64,000 bases of DNA, taken from Chara braunii (lineage: Eukaryota > Streptophyta > Charophyceae > Charales > Characeae). Every line of letters starts with the position of its first letter. Position 1 is the first letter of the stretch. The stretch spans positions 57,417-121,416 of the forward strand of contig BFEA01000922.1 of the NCBI GenBank assembly GCA_003427395.1. The letters are read 5' to 3'. Below, piece by piece: positions 43,204-54,469 of this stretch. Both the position numbers and the translations under genes were made by a program. A model generated the notes under the pieces. That model searched no databases, was not told where the DNA came from, and saw only the letters and a program-made list of their open reading frames with translations.

Positions 43204-44277
43204 GCAGAACGGGGGAATTAAACTCCCGTTGAATCCCGTTAAATTCAAAAAAATCCCGTTGAATTCGCGTTAAACGCGAAAATGGGCCGCTCCCGCCCTT
43301 TCGGAAAAACGGAATTGATGCGCTGGGTCCGGAACACGTGGCCCTAGGAGAAAAAAAAAAAAAAAAAAAAAAATCCCCCCAACCCCTGAAGCACCTCCCG
43401 TCCGCCCCCACATCCCCCAACCCCCAACACCCCAGTTATGTGTGTGTAGGTGTGCTGTGTGTACGCGTATCTGTGTATGTGTGTGTCTGTGCGTGAGAGT
43501 GTGTCTGTGCATGAATATGAATGTATGCGCGTGTGTTTGTAAGTGTGTGTGTATGTGTATGTGTGTGTTTGTGTATGTGTGTGTTTGTAAGTGTGTCTGT
43601 GTACGTGTGTGTTTGTAAGTGCGTGTGTGTGTAAGTGTAAGTGTGTCTGTGCCTGCGCCTAAGAGTGTGTCTCGCCTTACTCACAACCTCGTTCCCAAAC
43701 ACACAGATGCCACTTGCACCCAAGGACCACCCTGCGCCACACCCAGCTTACAGCAGCGCAGCTCGGCTATGGCTGCCTTCTACTTCCTGCTCGCATGTGA
43801 GCGCGTGAGTGTTAGCGAGCTACAACGCGGCACCGCTTACGCAGCATGCAACCTGCACCTGAATGCCCAATGTGGAGGCATGCCCTTTGCTATATCGAAG
43901 TGGCCTGCCTGTGTTCAGTCCCACGATGCTTCCAGTAGGCCCCGGTAGCCAGAGGCACAGCACGAACGAGAACAGGCCTTGGGCCTGAGGTGGTTGCATG
44001 CCCCCAACTGCCTTTGGCCGGTGTTTGGCCCAGTACCCATAACCAACCCAGGGCCTGCTTTCCATACATTCACACAGGCGGCCCAGGGCCTGGGTTCCCT
44101 CAACCAAGTGACACCAGACTCATGCAACCTTCTACAGGCCCAATTTTGTGTGTGTGTGTCTTTTTTTTCTTTTTTTAATTTATTTTTTATGATTTTTTTT
44201 TTTTTAAATACACGAACTTCCAAAAAAATAAAATAAAAAATAAATTGTTGTACATCTTTGAAAGATTTACAACCCTA

Positions 44278-44308
<31 letters not shown>

Positions 44309-44624
44309 TTTAGCCCTTAAAAAATTTGTGTGAAACCCAAAACAAAAACACTCGTTTCATTTTAGTTTTTGTTTTTTCATTGTGTGTTTATGTTTTTGAT
44401 TTTTTAAGAATATATTTAAGCAACAAAAAATAAAAATAAAAATATAGGGTTGTAGTCCTTAAAAAAACCTACAACCCCATATTTTGTATTTTGTTTTTGG
44501 ATAATTTTTAGCCCAGGAAAAAAATCATCCCGAACCTCGTTAATTCGCGTCCAACCTGCGTTTGAACGGGAGTTTAATGCGAATTCAACGCGCGTTGAAT
44601 TTTTCAACGCGGAACCTGCGTTGA
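43204..44624. mobile_element. Composite insertion inside the LINE
   Basis: It splits the LINE coding sequence. Both edges carry clusters of 'cgttgaattc' words and an inverted 'attaaactcccgtt' (left, about 43,217; complement at about 44,563), suggesting a TIR element. Contents in order: TIR-like cluster, A-run (43,349-43,372), GT-rich microsatellite (43,436-43,665), repeat R (43,666-44,150), AT-rich DNA with a hairpin (44,443-44,482). No target duplication could be fixed. Confidence 0.45.
43666..44150 (+). repeat. Dispersed repeat family R, copy inside the insertion
   Basis: It matches 61,030-61,500 in order: 'cacacagatgcc', 'gcacccaaggaccacc', 'gctatggctgcc', 'gaagtggcctgcctg', 'cttccagtaggccccggtag', 'gggcctgaggt'. 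Confidence 0.7.
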
Positions 44625-45463
44625 ATTCAAAATCGGACACACAGCCCAACTCCGCCAAGGGGCATCCCCGCAATGGAGGGTCTGTCCCTTCGAGTCCACC
44701 ACCCATCTGTTCCCGAAGAGGGGCTGCCGGGCTACCTCTTCCCATCTTTCTGGTGGGGTTTTGTCCGGTAGGGGGAGGCTCCTCCATGTGCTCAGCAGGG
44801 CAGGCCAAAATGGGTCGTTCCGCAAGTCCTCCCTTGCTGCATGTCTGGGAGAGCCGGGAAGGAGGGTCCCTTGTTGTAATTTTTTTTTGGGGATGGGCCA
44901 TCCCCTGTTCTCTAGCCACATCAGCGGGTCACATTCTGCCACTGTTTGTGGTGCCAGTCGGACAATCTGTTCCGAGGCCAACCCCTTCCATGGGGTTTCT
45001 GGCCTGAAAAGGAGCCTTTTGAGCCACTGCAGTGCTAATGCTTTGGTTTGTATTGTGGGGTCTATAATGCCCAGCCCTCCTCTCGATTTCGGTTGGATTA
45101 TAGATTGTCATGCCACCTTGCTAATGGCACCCTGATACTCGTGGTTTCCTTGCCACAGAAAGGCGGCTATCTGGCATTGCAAGGGACGGAGGACACTCTT
45201 GTCTAATGCCCAAATGACTGATTTATACCACAGGGTGGCCAGAATGACGTTGTTGATTATTAACGAGCGACCAAAAATAGGGATGTGTGTTTGTCCTGTC
45301 ATTGTGTCATCTTTTCCAAGGGGGGCTTGGAGATTCATTGATTGTTTGCAGATGGTTTGCCTTCGACCGACATTACAACCCCCAACACCCTGATGGGGGC
45401 TTCCTGGGGGAGCCATTTTGATCTTGGGTTGCTCCGGGGGTGTCACTCCTTGGTGGTGGGTGA
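44625..45463 (-). pseudogene. LINE ORF2, RT thumb region
   Basis: The minus strand encodes HIPIFGRSLIINNVILATLW, FLWQGNHEYQGAISKVAW, then a GGLGI motif and WLENRGWPIPKKKL. These are the typical region after the RT catalytic core of plant non-LTR elements. The catalytic core itself is missing, so the element is 5'-truncated. The 5' limit near 45,463 coincides with the start of an inverted second copy. Confidence 0.75.
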
Positions 45464-45618
45464 ATTCAAGATTCTAATTCTAATTATATAAAGATAAATC
45501 ACAAATTCTATGAATTCAATCGATAGTAAGTATAAAAATATTAATTAAGCAGAAGAACCAATCTAATCAAATTAGTAATTAGAGTTTTTCTATTAAGGGA
45601 TTATAAATAAATATTTAG
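45464..45618. other. AT-rich spacer between inverted LINE copies
   Basis: 155 bp of AT-rich sequence between the two arms. No feature was recognised. Confidence 0.5.
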
Positions 45619-45815
45619 CTTTTCACCACCAAGGAGTGACACCCCCGGAGCAACCCAAGATCAAATGGCTCCCCCAGGAAGCCCCCATCAGGGTGTTGGG
45701 GGTTGTAATGTCGGTCGAAGGCAAACCATCTGCAAACAATGAATGGATCTCCAAGCCCCACTTGGAAAAGATGACACAATGGCAAGACAAACACACATCC
45801 CTATCTCATCTTCAT
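45619..45815 (+). pseudogene. Inverted second LINE copy
   Basis: 'tcaccaccaaggagtgacac' to 'agacaaacacacatcccta' is the complement of 45,270-45,463 with few changes. Both arms start at the same LINE position, forming a hairpin of about 190-bp arms. It runs into a CAT-repeat. Confidence 0.8.
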
Positions 45816-45829
45816 TTTCATCAGCATAT

Positions 45830-45891
45830 TCATTGTCATCATCAAAATCGTTAGTGACAACCCTAATTACCGTCATCATCATCAGCAGTGG

Positions 45892-45949
<58 letters not shown>

Positions 45950-45951
45950 GA

Positions 45952-45990
<39 letters not shown>
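45830..45990. repeat. (ATC)n microsatellite
   Basis: Over 30 near-perfect CAT units. Poly-Met and poly-Ile ORFs here are artefacts. Confidence 0.95.
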
Positions 45991-45999
45991 ACGACAAGT

Positions 46000-47460
46000 G
46001 TGATTGGGAGGGGTGAGAAGGATAATTGTTCCCCCACGTCCCGTCCTTTCTTTCTTCTCTTTCCTTTTCTTCTTCTACCTATCTCACTCCCCTCCTTAAT
46101 ATCCTAATCCTCCTCCTTTCTATTGTTCTTGCCCTTTCTTCTTTTTTTCTTGTGCTGATTCTTTTTCTCTGCTCTTGTCGGTTTGTTGCTTTAGTGTGTT
46201 AGAGGTTATGCTGCTGCTTCGGTTTTGGAAGATTTGAGCACTGCTTTGCTTTTCGGGATGCTCTGCACTGCTTCCGAGAGGGAATAAAGTAAGTGGGACA
46301 ACAATGTATGAAGTGGCTGGGGGGGGAAGAGTGGAGGAAGCAGGGGGGTGCACAAGAGGAAGAGGGTAAAGGAGGGAGATAAGGAGAGTGTGACTAGGGG
46401 TAATAGGGAGGTCACGAGGATAAGGAGAGAAAGAGGGAGAGGGGAGGGGGAGGAGGGAACTCGTGTAGCTTACTGTGCCATAATGTGTTGATTTTCTCTG
46501 AGTCATTTTCCTCACTTTTATTCTCATCTACCAGTTCTTATTAGGTACTATATTCCATCTGATCAATCTTTCCTCAAATTACCAACTTTGTTTTCATTAT
46601 AAGTATCATCTTTAATTAATACCTCAATTTTTTTTCGATGTTTATCTTCGTTAATTCATATCCTAACTAAAATCTCGAAATATTATTGACTATTCTTTTC
46701 ATCATATACTGGATTTCACGATAATTAGCTGCAATGATATTTTTTATACCTAAAAATTTGAATTAATTAATTTATTATTAATTAATGTTTCCTGTTATCC
46801 ATCAACTTAGTTAATTACACACATGTCACGTCTCATCTTCTTTTGGAATCTCCCATAAGTTTTCCTCAGTAATTGACATTCATTTCAACTTTTTTTCAAA
46901 AAATGAATTTCTAAATTCCGTATATTTTTTTCTTGTTCCTCTTCCGTGTGTATCAATGTTTCTTCAAAATGTGTATCAGGGTTTCTTAGAGGAGGTGAGC
47001 TCTGCTCTACACGAGCTTCACAAGGAGGGTAGTGATGCTCGGGAGGGGGTATGAGCAGACTTTGGGGGATACTCTACACTGGGGATGGGGCAGATGTGAG
47101 GGCGAACATCAAACCTAAGCTAAGGCAGATTAGGGTATGGGGCAGACAGAGGAATAGTTTGGGTGGGAATTGGATTTCTCTGGGTTGTAGGGTGTGAGAA
47201 TGAGACTGTTCCAAGTTGGGGATGACGGGGAAGGTCTTCTAATTTCGACACTCTTTGTCGGGTGTAGGCAGCGAAGGGACAGGGTGGGAAGGAGGAGGGG
47301 GGGAGGAATTTTATAAATATTAACTATTATTATACCGCACAAGTGCCTGGGAGATAGACAACTATCTTTAAAGAACCAGGACAAGGGTAGTACATCGCTA
47401 ATTAGGCTAATTATGCTATGTCCACCTTAGTTGGCTGTGACACTCCCTAGGTGACATTTG
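46000..47460. other. Unassigned, AT- and pyrimidine-biased
   Basis: A purine-rich plus strand at 46,310-46,460 and AT-rich DNA at 46,540-46,990. No credible ORF or known RNA. Confidence 0.5.
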
Positions 47461-47700
47461 GTTTCTTCTATTATGGATAACAGTATTTCAGGGATAGTTG
47501 AATCCTAGCTGGTGTTTGCTAGAGTAGTAGTGTCCAGTCGCAAACTAGGAGGTACTACCAAGACAACCTTTGCGGTCGGGTATAGTTTTGGTAGTGAGAA
47601 CACGACAGCGATGGCAGGTATTGGGCAGGTTGATTTTATCTTTGGAGTGCCGAGTCTGGTTTAGGGGAAAACTAAGAGTCGCTAATTGATTGTGAGGCTG
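47461..47700. repeat. Diverged repeat U, copy 1
   Basis: 'atttcagggatagttgaatc', 'agacaacctt', 'gggtatagtttt.ggta.tgagaacacg' recur in order at 50,050-50,345 (atttcagggatggtcgaatc, agacaaccta, ggtggcgagaatacg). Confidence 0.45.
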
Positions 47701-47790
47701 CGAATTGCAGATGTAGTCATCATCTTTGTCATCATCAGCTGATTTACTAATCTCCATTATCTTTAGCATCATCATTATTAGTATCATTAT

Positions 47791-48145
47791 CTTTTTTTTT
47801 TTTTTTTTTTTTCATTTCGTATACGGGAAACCTACTTAACGAGGTGATAAGAGCATCCCCGGTAAGTAGGCTCCGACGTCGAAGGCTCCATCTATTGGTG
47901 GGGAGCTACACCTGCTGAAAATCGGGCCCAGCGTCCCTGTACAATGATGAAAATGTATCTGTTGGAAATCAGGTTCAGCGTCCGTGTATCTGTTGGAAAA
48001 CGGGTCCAGCGTCCCTATCCATCTAGTCTATAGCGTCTCGAAAATGAGGCTCAATCCAATCGAACGAAACTCTAACCATGATGTGATGTGTATTAAAGTG
48101 ATGTGATTTGTATCTGCTGGAAAATGGGTCCAGCGTCCCTATATC
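47791..48145 (-). mobile_element. LINE 3'-end relative with internal repeats
   Basis: Poly(T) at 47,791-47,812, then the complement of the LINE 3' UTR block 'ccatctattggtggggagc'. A unit 'tgtatctgttggaaaacggg' plus 'tccagcgtccct' is repeated at about 47,952, 47,984 and 48,109. Confidence 0.5.
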
Positions 48146-48507
48146 GTGTTGTGTAACTATGTCCAATAGGCAGAAACTATCTACATATGTTCATATTTTA
48201 TATCTATCGAAGTGTAATCATGAAACCCTAAACACTATATGATGTATATGATCTTTTATGAATCAAGCTTAAAAGCAAAGCTCTATCAATGATGAGAGAT
48301 GTATGATTTATATGATCTGGGCATCCAGTGCAATATCCAATATGCATTATCATGTGAGACTATCAGGGGGCGTTGATTACTTCCCTGCGCAGGGAAGGAT
48401 TGACCTCCTGCTAATTAATCCCTGAACATCCCACCACCACCCAACCAGACGATCAACCCCCCATTGATGATTGATATTGCAGGCCAGGCAACATCAATCA
48501 CCCCCAG

Positions 48508-48722
48508 CTATACTACTCCTATCCTCCTCCAAACCACGAGGAGGAACTCTGTATGAAGGTTGGAGAGGGGGAAAGCAGTAAAAAAATTCTCTGTATCAAC
48601 CCAATATCCCACCACGTCCACTTGCAGCATCCCTCCCATCGCGGCGATGATAATGTCAGCCGCCTGGATGTCATTTCCTGCCCCGCTTCTCCCTTGGTTG
48701 TGGCCGCCGTCGTCGTCGTCCT

Positions 48723-48756
<34 letters not shown>

Positions 48757-48820
48757 ATTGTTGTTGTTGTTGTTGTTGTTGTTATTGTTGTTGTTGTTGT
48801 TGTTGTTGTTGTTATTATTC

Positions 48821-48857
<37 letters not shown>

Positions 48858-48863
48858 CGTTGA

Positions 48864-48903
<40 letters not shown>

Positions 48904-49695
48904 GCTGTTGTTGTTGACGTTGTTGTCGTCGTCATCCCTATTGTTGAGGGGGGGGGAGATGACAAACCCTTTTTCCGTTCCAACCCCAATCTCCCCTTCA
49001 TCCACTTGCGGCATCTCCCCCATCATGTCACTGATGATCGCAACTGCCCGGACACAGCTGTCAGCCCCGCTGCTTCCATAGTTGTCACTGTCGTCGTCTT
49101 CGTCGTTGATGTTGATGTTATCGTTGTTGCTGTCATTGTTGTTGTTTTTTTTGTTGATGATGTTTTCGCCGTTGTCATTGTTGTTAGTGTTATCACCGCC
49201 GTTATCATTGTTGTTGCTGTTGTTGTTAAACTCATTCATTGTTGTTGTTGTTAATCTTGATGTTACTGTTGTTACCTCGTGCGCGTCCTCGCGATCAATA
49301 ATGCCCACCAACAGGTCTTTCAGAAGATCATACAGTAAGCGACCCTCATTGAAGAGGGTTTTGCAGACTGACATGATGCCATCTGCGCTCCTCCAATCGA
49401 TCCAGACGTCAAGTCGAGGATCCGGCCCCTCCTCCAGCTCCCAGATGATCGCCAACATGTCCTCACTTTTGTCCTTCATCCAACCAGCCAGAGCGATCAC
49501 TCCCCCTTCGACCTCTGGCTCCATTTGCAGTCGCAAAGACATGTCCCTCACAATCTCTTGTACCCATCTGCGTCCGTTCTCCAAGGTAATCAGCCATTTG
49601 TTTGCTCCATTATGTAGCTCCCTCTCCAAATTCGCCTCCATGGTAGTCACGGCTCGCTCAAAGAACTGCGCCACTTTTATGTAGTAATTCTCCAA
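48508..49695 (-). CDS. Asn-rich hypothetical protein (395 aa)
   Basis: One uninterrupted frame on the minus strand. Residues 1-135 are ordinary protein-like sequence with several Trp (for example QFFERAVTTMEANLERELHN, LDVWIDWRSADGIMSVCKTL) and no match I recognise. Then Asn/Asp-rich tracts alternate with two copies of a module of about 40 residues: VRAVAIISDMMGEMPQVD at about 217 and IQAADIIIAAMGGMLQVD at about 347. The long poly-Asn is encoded almost entirely by AAC. The even N-terminus and the duplicated module argue for past or present coding. The 3' half could be satellite growth. No introns or signal peptide are seen. It could be a real lineage-specific gene or a chance frame. Confidence 0.4.
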
Positions 49696-49960
49696 TCAAT
49701 CATGGCTGGCGCTTCCCGTGTTCACGCATCGCGGGGCATCCACGTCACCAAACGACAGGTGACATGTGGCAAGCTGAACACCACGGCCACGTGTCGGGCG
49801 CGTGAACAGGCCCAACGGCCTGGAGGGGCTCACCTCTCCAGCACGCTGGTCAAGCCGGGTGCGGTCGGGCCTCGCCGGTTGGCCGACGTTAGGGCGCTAC
49901 CGCTAGCGCGGTCTTCTGAAGCTACCTCATAGTACATCTCTTCTTCGTAGAATCAGCAGT

Positions 49961-49984
49961 TAAAAAAAAAAAAAAAAAAAAAAA
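49961..49984. repeat. Poly(A) run
   Basis: A 24-base A-run at the 3' side of unassigned sequence (49,700-49,960). It may be the tail of a retroposon whose body I cannot define. Confidence 0.5.
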
Positions 49985-50039
49985 GTAATATCAAGCTTTC
50001 TGGTGTTCTGTAATGCTTAGCGGCATCTAGTCTTCTTCC

Positions 50040-50345
50040 TCATTCAAGATACAGGATTTCAGGGATGGTCGAATCTAGACTGATATATGGAGCGTTGCTT
50101 TGTTTTGTGCCCCTGGTTTGCCGATGCCAGAACGACGCTGGCCGGAGCTGGGGAATCGCCCTGTAACCTGCGAATGGCAGGAGTGTGAGGCCTTGTAGAG
50201 AGATCTGGTGTTTTGTTGAGAGAGGAAGGCAATCCAAAGGCGAACTGGGGGGGGCTGCCTAGACAACCTATGGGTCCAGGGATAGTTTAGGTGGCGAGAA
50301 TACGTCAACTATGGTTGACGTTGGTTAGGATGGCATTGTCTTTAA
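50040..50345. repeat. Diverged repeat U, copy 2
   Basis: Partner of 47,461-47,700. Confidence 0.4.
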
Positions 50346-50691
50346 AACTGTCATTTCGTCAAAGTGGACATCTTTTTTTTTTTGAACGAAATCGAAACCG
50401 AGTTTTTTGGCCCAAAACTCGTCAAAATTTGTTGTTCCTGAGGGTCCGGCGTTTGTAAAACGCTGGACCCCCTGGCTGTACATGGACCTAGCTTGAGACC
50501 AGGTACCTCCAGGCAGTCCTGCCCGGAGGTGCCTGGTCTCAAGCTAGGTCCATGTACAGTCAGGGGGTTCAGCGTTTGTAACCCTCAGGAACAACAAATT
50601 TTGACGAGTTTTCGGCCAAAAAACTCGGTTTCAATTTCGTTCAAAAAATAAAAAATCATTTAAAAATGTCTATTTTGACGAAATGATCGTT
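50346..50691. mobile_element. Palindromic foldback element, copy 3
   Basis: A full palindrome of about 346 bp: 'cattt cgtcaaagtggac' at the left end and 'gtctattttgacgaaatg' at the right, with mirror blocks 'ggtccggcgtttgtaaaacg', 'ctggctgtacatggacctag' and their complements. The centre is at about 50,518. It is the same family as 10,073-10,397 and 36,526-36,664. Confidence 0.8.
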
Positions 50692-50791
50692 CTAAGATGT
50701 AATGTCCTGGTATAGGGAGGGCTAGGAGTTGTTCTTGGATTAGGAGGCCGGAATTGTTGATATAGCATAGCCCTCTATAATTTTTACATAC

Positions 50792-50822
50792 TAATCATCA
50801 TCATCATCATCATCATCATTGG
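50792..50822. repeat. (ATC)n microsatellite
   Basis: A short CAT tract. Confidence 0.8.
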
Positions 50823-50876
50823 TATTATTATCTCACAGTTTTCATGGAATCAATAGAAGTTCATCGTCATCATATG

Positions 50877-51014
50877 AGGGACGCTGAGCCCGGTTCTCAG
50901 CATGTTCAGTTCGGTCACTCCGGGTAGACTGTGAAGACCCCGGCCTCAATCTTCTTATTGATAATATCAGCCTTGGACACTGGGTCCGGTTAAAAAAAAA
51001 AAAAAAAAAAAAAA
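50877..51014 (+). mobile_element. Short poly(A)-tailed retroposon end
   Basis: 'gggacgctgagcccggttct' (compare GGGACGCTGGACCCG of the LINE 3' UTR) runs to a 22-base poly(A) at about 50,993-51,014. It is probably a very short LINE- or SINE-derived fragment. Confidence 0.4.
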
Positions 51015-51263
51015 CAATCAAGACCAACAGTGCCAAGCAACCCACGCAACGTCAAAATCCAATATACAATACCATGGGCAAGAAACGACTATTTCGCTGA
51101 GTACGAACGCCGCCCCGCCGGGCGGGCAAAAAAACAGCCCAGAATTTTTATTTTTATTTTTTTGAAGGTGGGGTCCTCCTGTGCTCGGCGAGAGGACCCC
51201 GAATCTGCAATAAAATTCTGGTTTGGGGGGGGGACAAGTTGCCCGGGTGTGAGGGGGGGAGGG

Positions 51264-51758
51264 NNNNNNNNNNNNNNNNNNNNNNNNNNNNNNNNNNNNN
51301 NNNNNNNNNNNNNNNNNNNNNNNNNNNNNNNNNNNNNNNNNNNNNNNNNNNNNNNNNNNNNNNNNNNNNNNNNNNNNNNNNNNNNNNNNNNNNNNNNNNN
51401 NNNNNNNNNNNNNNNNNNNNNNNNNNNNNNNNNNNNNNNNNNNNNNNNNNNNNNNNNNNNNNNNNNNNNNNNNNNNNNNNNNNNNNNNNNNNNNNNNNNN
51501 NNNNNNNNNNNNNNNNNNNNNNNNNNNNNNNNNNNNNNNNNNNNNNNNNNNNNNNNNNNNNNNNNNNNNNNNNNNNNNNNNNNNNNNNNNNNNNNNNNNN
51601 NNNNNNNNNNNNNNNNNNNNNNNNNNNNNNNNNNNNNNNNNNNNNNNNNNNNNNNNNNNNNNNNNNNNNNNNNNNNNNNNNNNNNNNNNNNNNNNNNNNN
51701 NNNNNNNNNNNNNNNNNNNNNNNNNNNNNNNNNNNNNNNNNNNNNNNNNNNNNNNNNN
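51264..51758. other. Assembly gap (495 N)
   Basis: A run of N inside a purine-rich satellite. ORFs drawn through it are meaningless. Confidence 1.
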
Positions 51759-52651
51759 AGAAGAAGAAGAAGAAGAAGAAGAAGAAGAAGAAGATGGGCG
51801 GAAGAGGAGGAGGAGGAGAGAAGAGAAAGAAGAAGAAGATGAGTGGGGAGGCGGAGGAGGAGAGAAGAAGAAGAAGAAGAAGAGGGGGGAGGCGGAGGAG
51901 GAGAGAAGAAGAAGAAGAAGAAGAGTGGGGAGGCGGAGGAGGAGAGAAGAAGAAGAAGAAGAAGAAGAAGAAGAAGATGTACTATGTCGACGTTAGGGTA
52001 TGGCGGTGGGGTACGGCGGAGGGAAGAGTAGTAGGAGAGAAGAAGAAGAAGAAAAAGATGATGGGGAGGAGGAGGAGGAGAGAAGAAGATAAAGAAGAAG
52101 AAGATGATAGGGGGAGGAGCAGCAGTGAAGAACTCGAAGAAGAAGAAAAGCTGAACTATAAAAAGAAGAAGAAGAAGAAGAAGAAGAAGAAGAAGAAGAA
52201 GAAGAAGAAGAAGAAGAAGAAGAAGACGAGCGGAGTTTTTTTTCTTTTTCTTTTTTCTTACCTGTCGTTTATCTCGCGACCTATCGCTAACGAATGTAAA
52301 AAAAAGGAAGAAAAAGAAGATAGTCGGAAGAGGAGGAGGAGTAGAGAAGAATAATAAGAAGAACATGAGGGGGAGGACGACGACGAGAGATGAAGAAGAA
52401 GAAGAAGAATAAGATGAGGGGGGGAGGAGGAGGAGGAGTGAAGAAGTCGTGGAAGAAGAAAAGCAGAAGAAGTAGAAGAAGAAGAAGAAGAAGAAGAAGA
52501 AGAAGAAGAAGAAGAAGAAGAAGAGAGGGGGAGGAGGAGGACGAGAGAAGAAGAAGCAGAAGAATGAGCGGAGGAGGAGGAGGAGGGAAGAAGAAGAAGA
52601 AGAAGAAGAAGAAGAAGAAGAAGAAGAAGAAGAAGAAGAAGAAGAAGAAGA
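51759..52651. repeat. (GAA)n satellite with GGAGG minisatellite units
   Basis: Long GAA tracts interrupted by repeated 'ggggaggcggaggaggagag' units at about 51,843, 51,884 and 51,926 and degenerate variants later. Strong strand asymmetry. Confidence 0.9.
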
Positions 52652-52956
52652 NTGCGGTGGTGCTGTATGCCAGGCTGCAGTTTGTGTAGACTGAGTGCTA
52701 GAGCCAGTGTGTTGCCTCACTGTTGTGCGGCGGTGCTGTATACAAGGCTGGGAGGGTTCCTAAGTTATACCTCCTATGTATTTGTTTTTCAAATTTTATT
52801 TATTTATTTTATTTGGAACATCATATCAAAGTTCCGATCTATGTGCAGGGAGAAGCCAGCTGGTTTTGGAAGTCAGCGGCCAAGATGATGGAATAGCGGC
52901 AAACCATCGCTTAGTCCCATAGGGGAGTAAGGTTCCTAGGTTTCCAAAACTGGCAT

Positions 52957-53550
52957 GTGAACTGGCCTGGGTATTATGCTGATGCCTCTTCAGCTTTGGA
53001 TTTGAGGTCACTGGGGAGCCAGCTTTCTGAGTTTCGGGGGAAAGAAAAAGATGATCTCTTTCTGGCTTTTGCAATGGCCACAGCAGATTGTCTTCACCCA
53101 AAAAGCAAGTGGGAAAAGGAAAAAGCACGGAAGAAGATGGGAGGGGAAGAAGAAGAAGACACAGAAGAAAGGTTCCGGTGGACCCACCAAATAAGGCAAG
53201 AAAGAAGGGCCCACTGGACCCAGCAAACAATTAATGAAAAGAAGCCCCTGCCTTCAAACGAAGGAAGGGAAGGAGAATCGAAAGAACGCAAAAAATCTTT
53301 TTTGCACAATCAGCATTGCTGGAATGGTTCCAGAAGATCAGGCTACGGCGGCCCACCCAATGGTGCTCAGTTACCAGCATCACGGTGTGATGTATCAGTA
53401 ATCTTGCAGATCCCAAACCGGTTCAGGTCCTTCTCTTCACTGGGCCTCGCACCACAAGTAACACGCTGTAGATTTCAAATCTCAGGCAGGCACCCAGCCT
53501 TGGAGGATCCAATAGTTTCCAAATGCGGACATGGGTACTTTTGGCATTGA
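52957..53550 (+). CDS. Hypothetical ORF, low support
   Basis: 197 codons with a Lys/Glu-rich middle (residues 50-110) and no recognised domain. Composition follows the local purine bias, so it may be a chance frame. Confidence 0.15.
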   Translation: MNWPGYYADASSALDLRSLGSQLSEFRGKEKDDLFLAFAMATADCLHPKSKWEKEKARKKMGGEEEEDTEERFRWTHQIRQERRAHWTQQTINEKKPLPSNEGREGESKERKKSFLHNQHCWNGSRRSGYGGPPNGAQLPASRCDVSVILQIPNRFRSFSSLGLAPQVTRCRFQISGRHPALEDPIVSKCGHGYFWH

Positions 53551-54071
53551 GATTCTAAGGGGCATCTTTCCATTTCTGTTTGTGTTGGTTTGTTTTGTTC
53601 TTTTTTTTTCTTTTTTCTTTGTACAATTGGGTCTTTCGCCTCGAGAGACCCCACCCATTGCCCATTCATCAATTCGCCCTAGCTCTTCCCCCAGTCCCTC
53701 AGCCCCACCTTAGTGTCTGCCGCTCAGGACAATCACCTCTCCAACCATTTCTTGGTGGGTTGACCTGACAGGGCAGTGATAGCACTCACTAGCACTAAGC
53801 AGGGTATCCCATTCAGCCCTCGTTGAAGCAGATTTGAATTAGCCCTGTCATACAGGTACTTCGGGTGCTAGGCATGAGCCTTTTCGGTACAGGCCCCGTG
53901 AGTAGACTCTAGATGACCCCAAAGTTCTATACGCAAGCCCCTCTATATGTATGTGAACGTTCTCCCTGAGCTGCCACATGCAATGTCAAATGGCTCAGGC
54001 CAAGGTCTAACCTTTGACAGATCCTGATGTCCGTGAAAAAACCCCACTCGTGCAGCTGTACTGTTCATCAC
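53551..54071. other. Unassigned
   Basis: A pyrimidine tract at 53,560-53,640, then ordinary sequence with no recognised feature. Confidence 0.4.
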
Positions 54072-54097
54072 ATTCGTCTAAGAACTCTTAGACGAAT
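54072..54097. repeat. 11-bp perfect hairpin
   Basis: ATTCGTCTAAG-aact-CTTAGACGAAT. No T-run follows, so it does not look like a Pol III or bacterial-type terminator. Confidence 0.65.
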
Positions 54098-54469
54098 CAG
54101 ATATGAGATTTCTACGATCTAGGACTCATCAACATCATAGTACACTGTAGAAGATAAGGATAAAGACAGAAACTCAGTCCATAACTCATGACCTAGTGTT
54201 GGCTATCCTCCTAGTACGTAGCATAGGGTTGAGGCTGGCATAGCAGTTCCTTAGTACGGGATGTCGGGGGAGTCATGGCCGGAACAGGCTCCAGGGACAT
54301 ACGAGGGAACGGAGGATACCCAGCTCTCTATCATCACCACACAACTAAGCTAGATGGGAGTCACTGTGCACCCTCATGAAGACCTGTAGTAGCGTCTTCA
54401 AACCTAGCTCCCGAAGTCCCCGTGCAATCAGGCTTGCACGGCGTCTGCTTCAACCAGGGCTGAGCAGGG

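Noticed and set aside
45688-46003. Poly-Met and poly-Ile ORFs
   Set aside because: They are translations of an (ATC)n microsatellite.
48553-49254. Poly-Val and poly-Leu frames opposite the Asn-rich ORF
   Set aside because: They are antisense readings of the (AAC)n tract.
51089-52720. 543-codon minus-strand ORF
   Set aside because: It crosses a 495-bp N gap and GAA repeats. Poly-Ser, Phe and Leu come from the satellite.
54072-54097. Perfect hairpin as a terminator
   Set aside because: No T-run follows and no gene precedes it.
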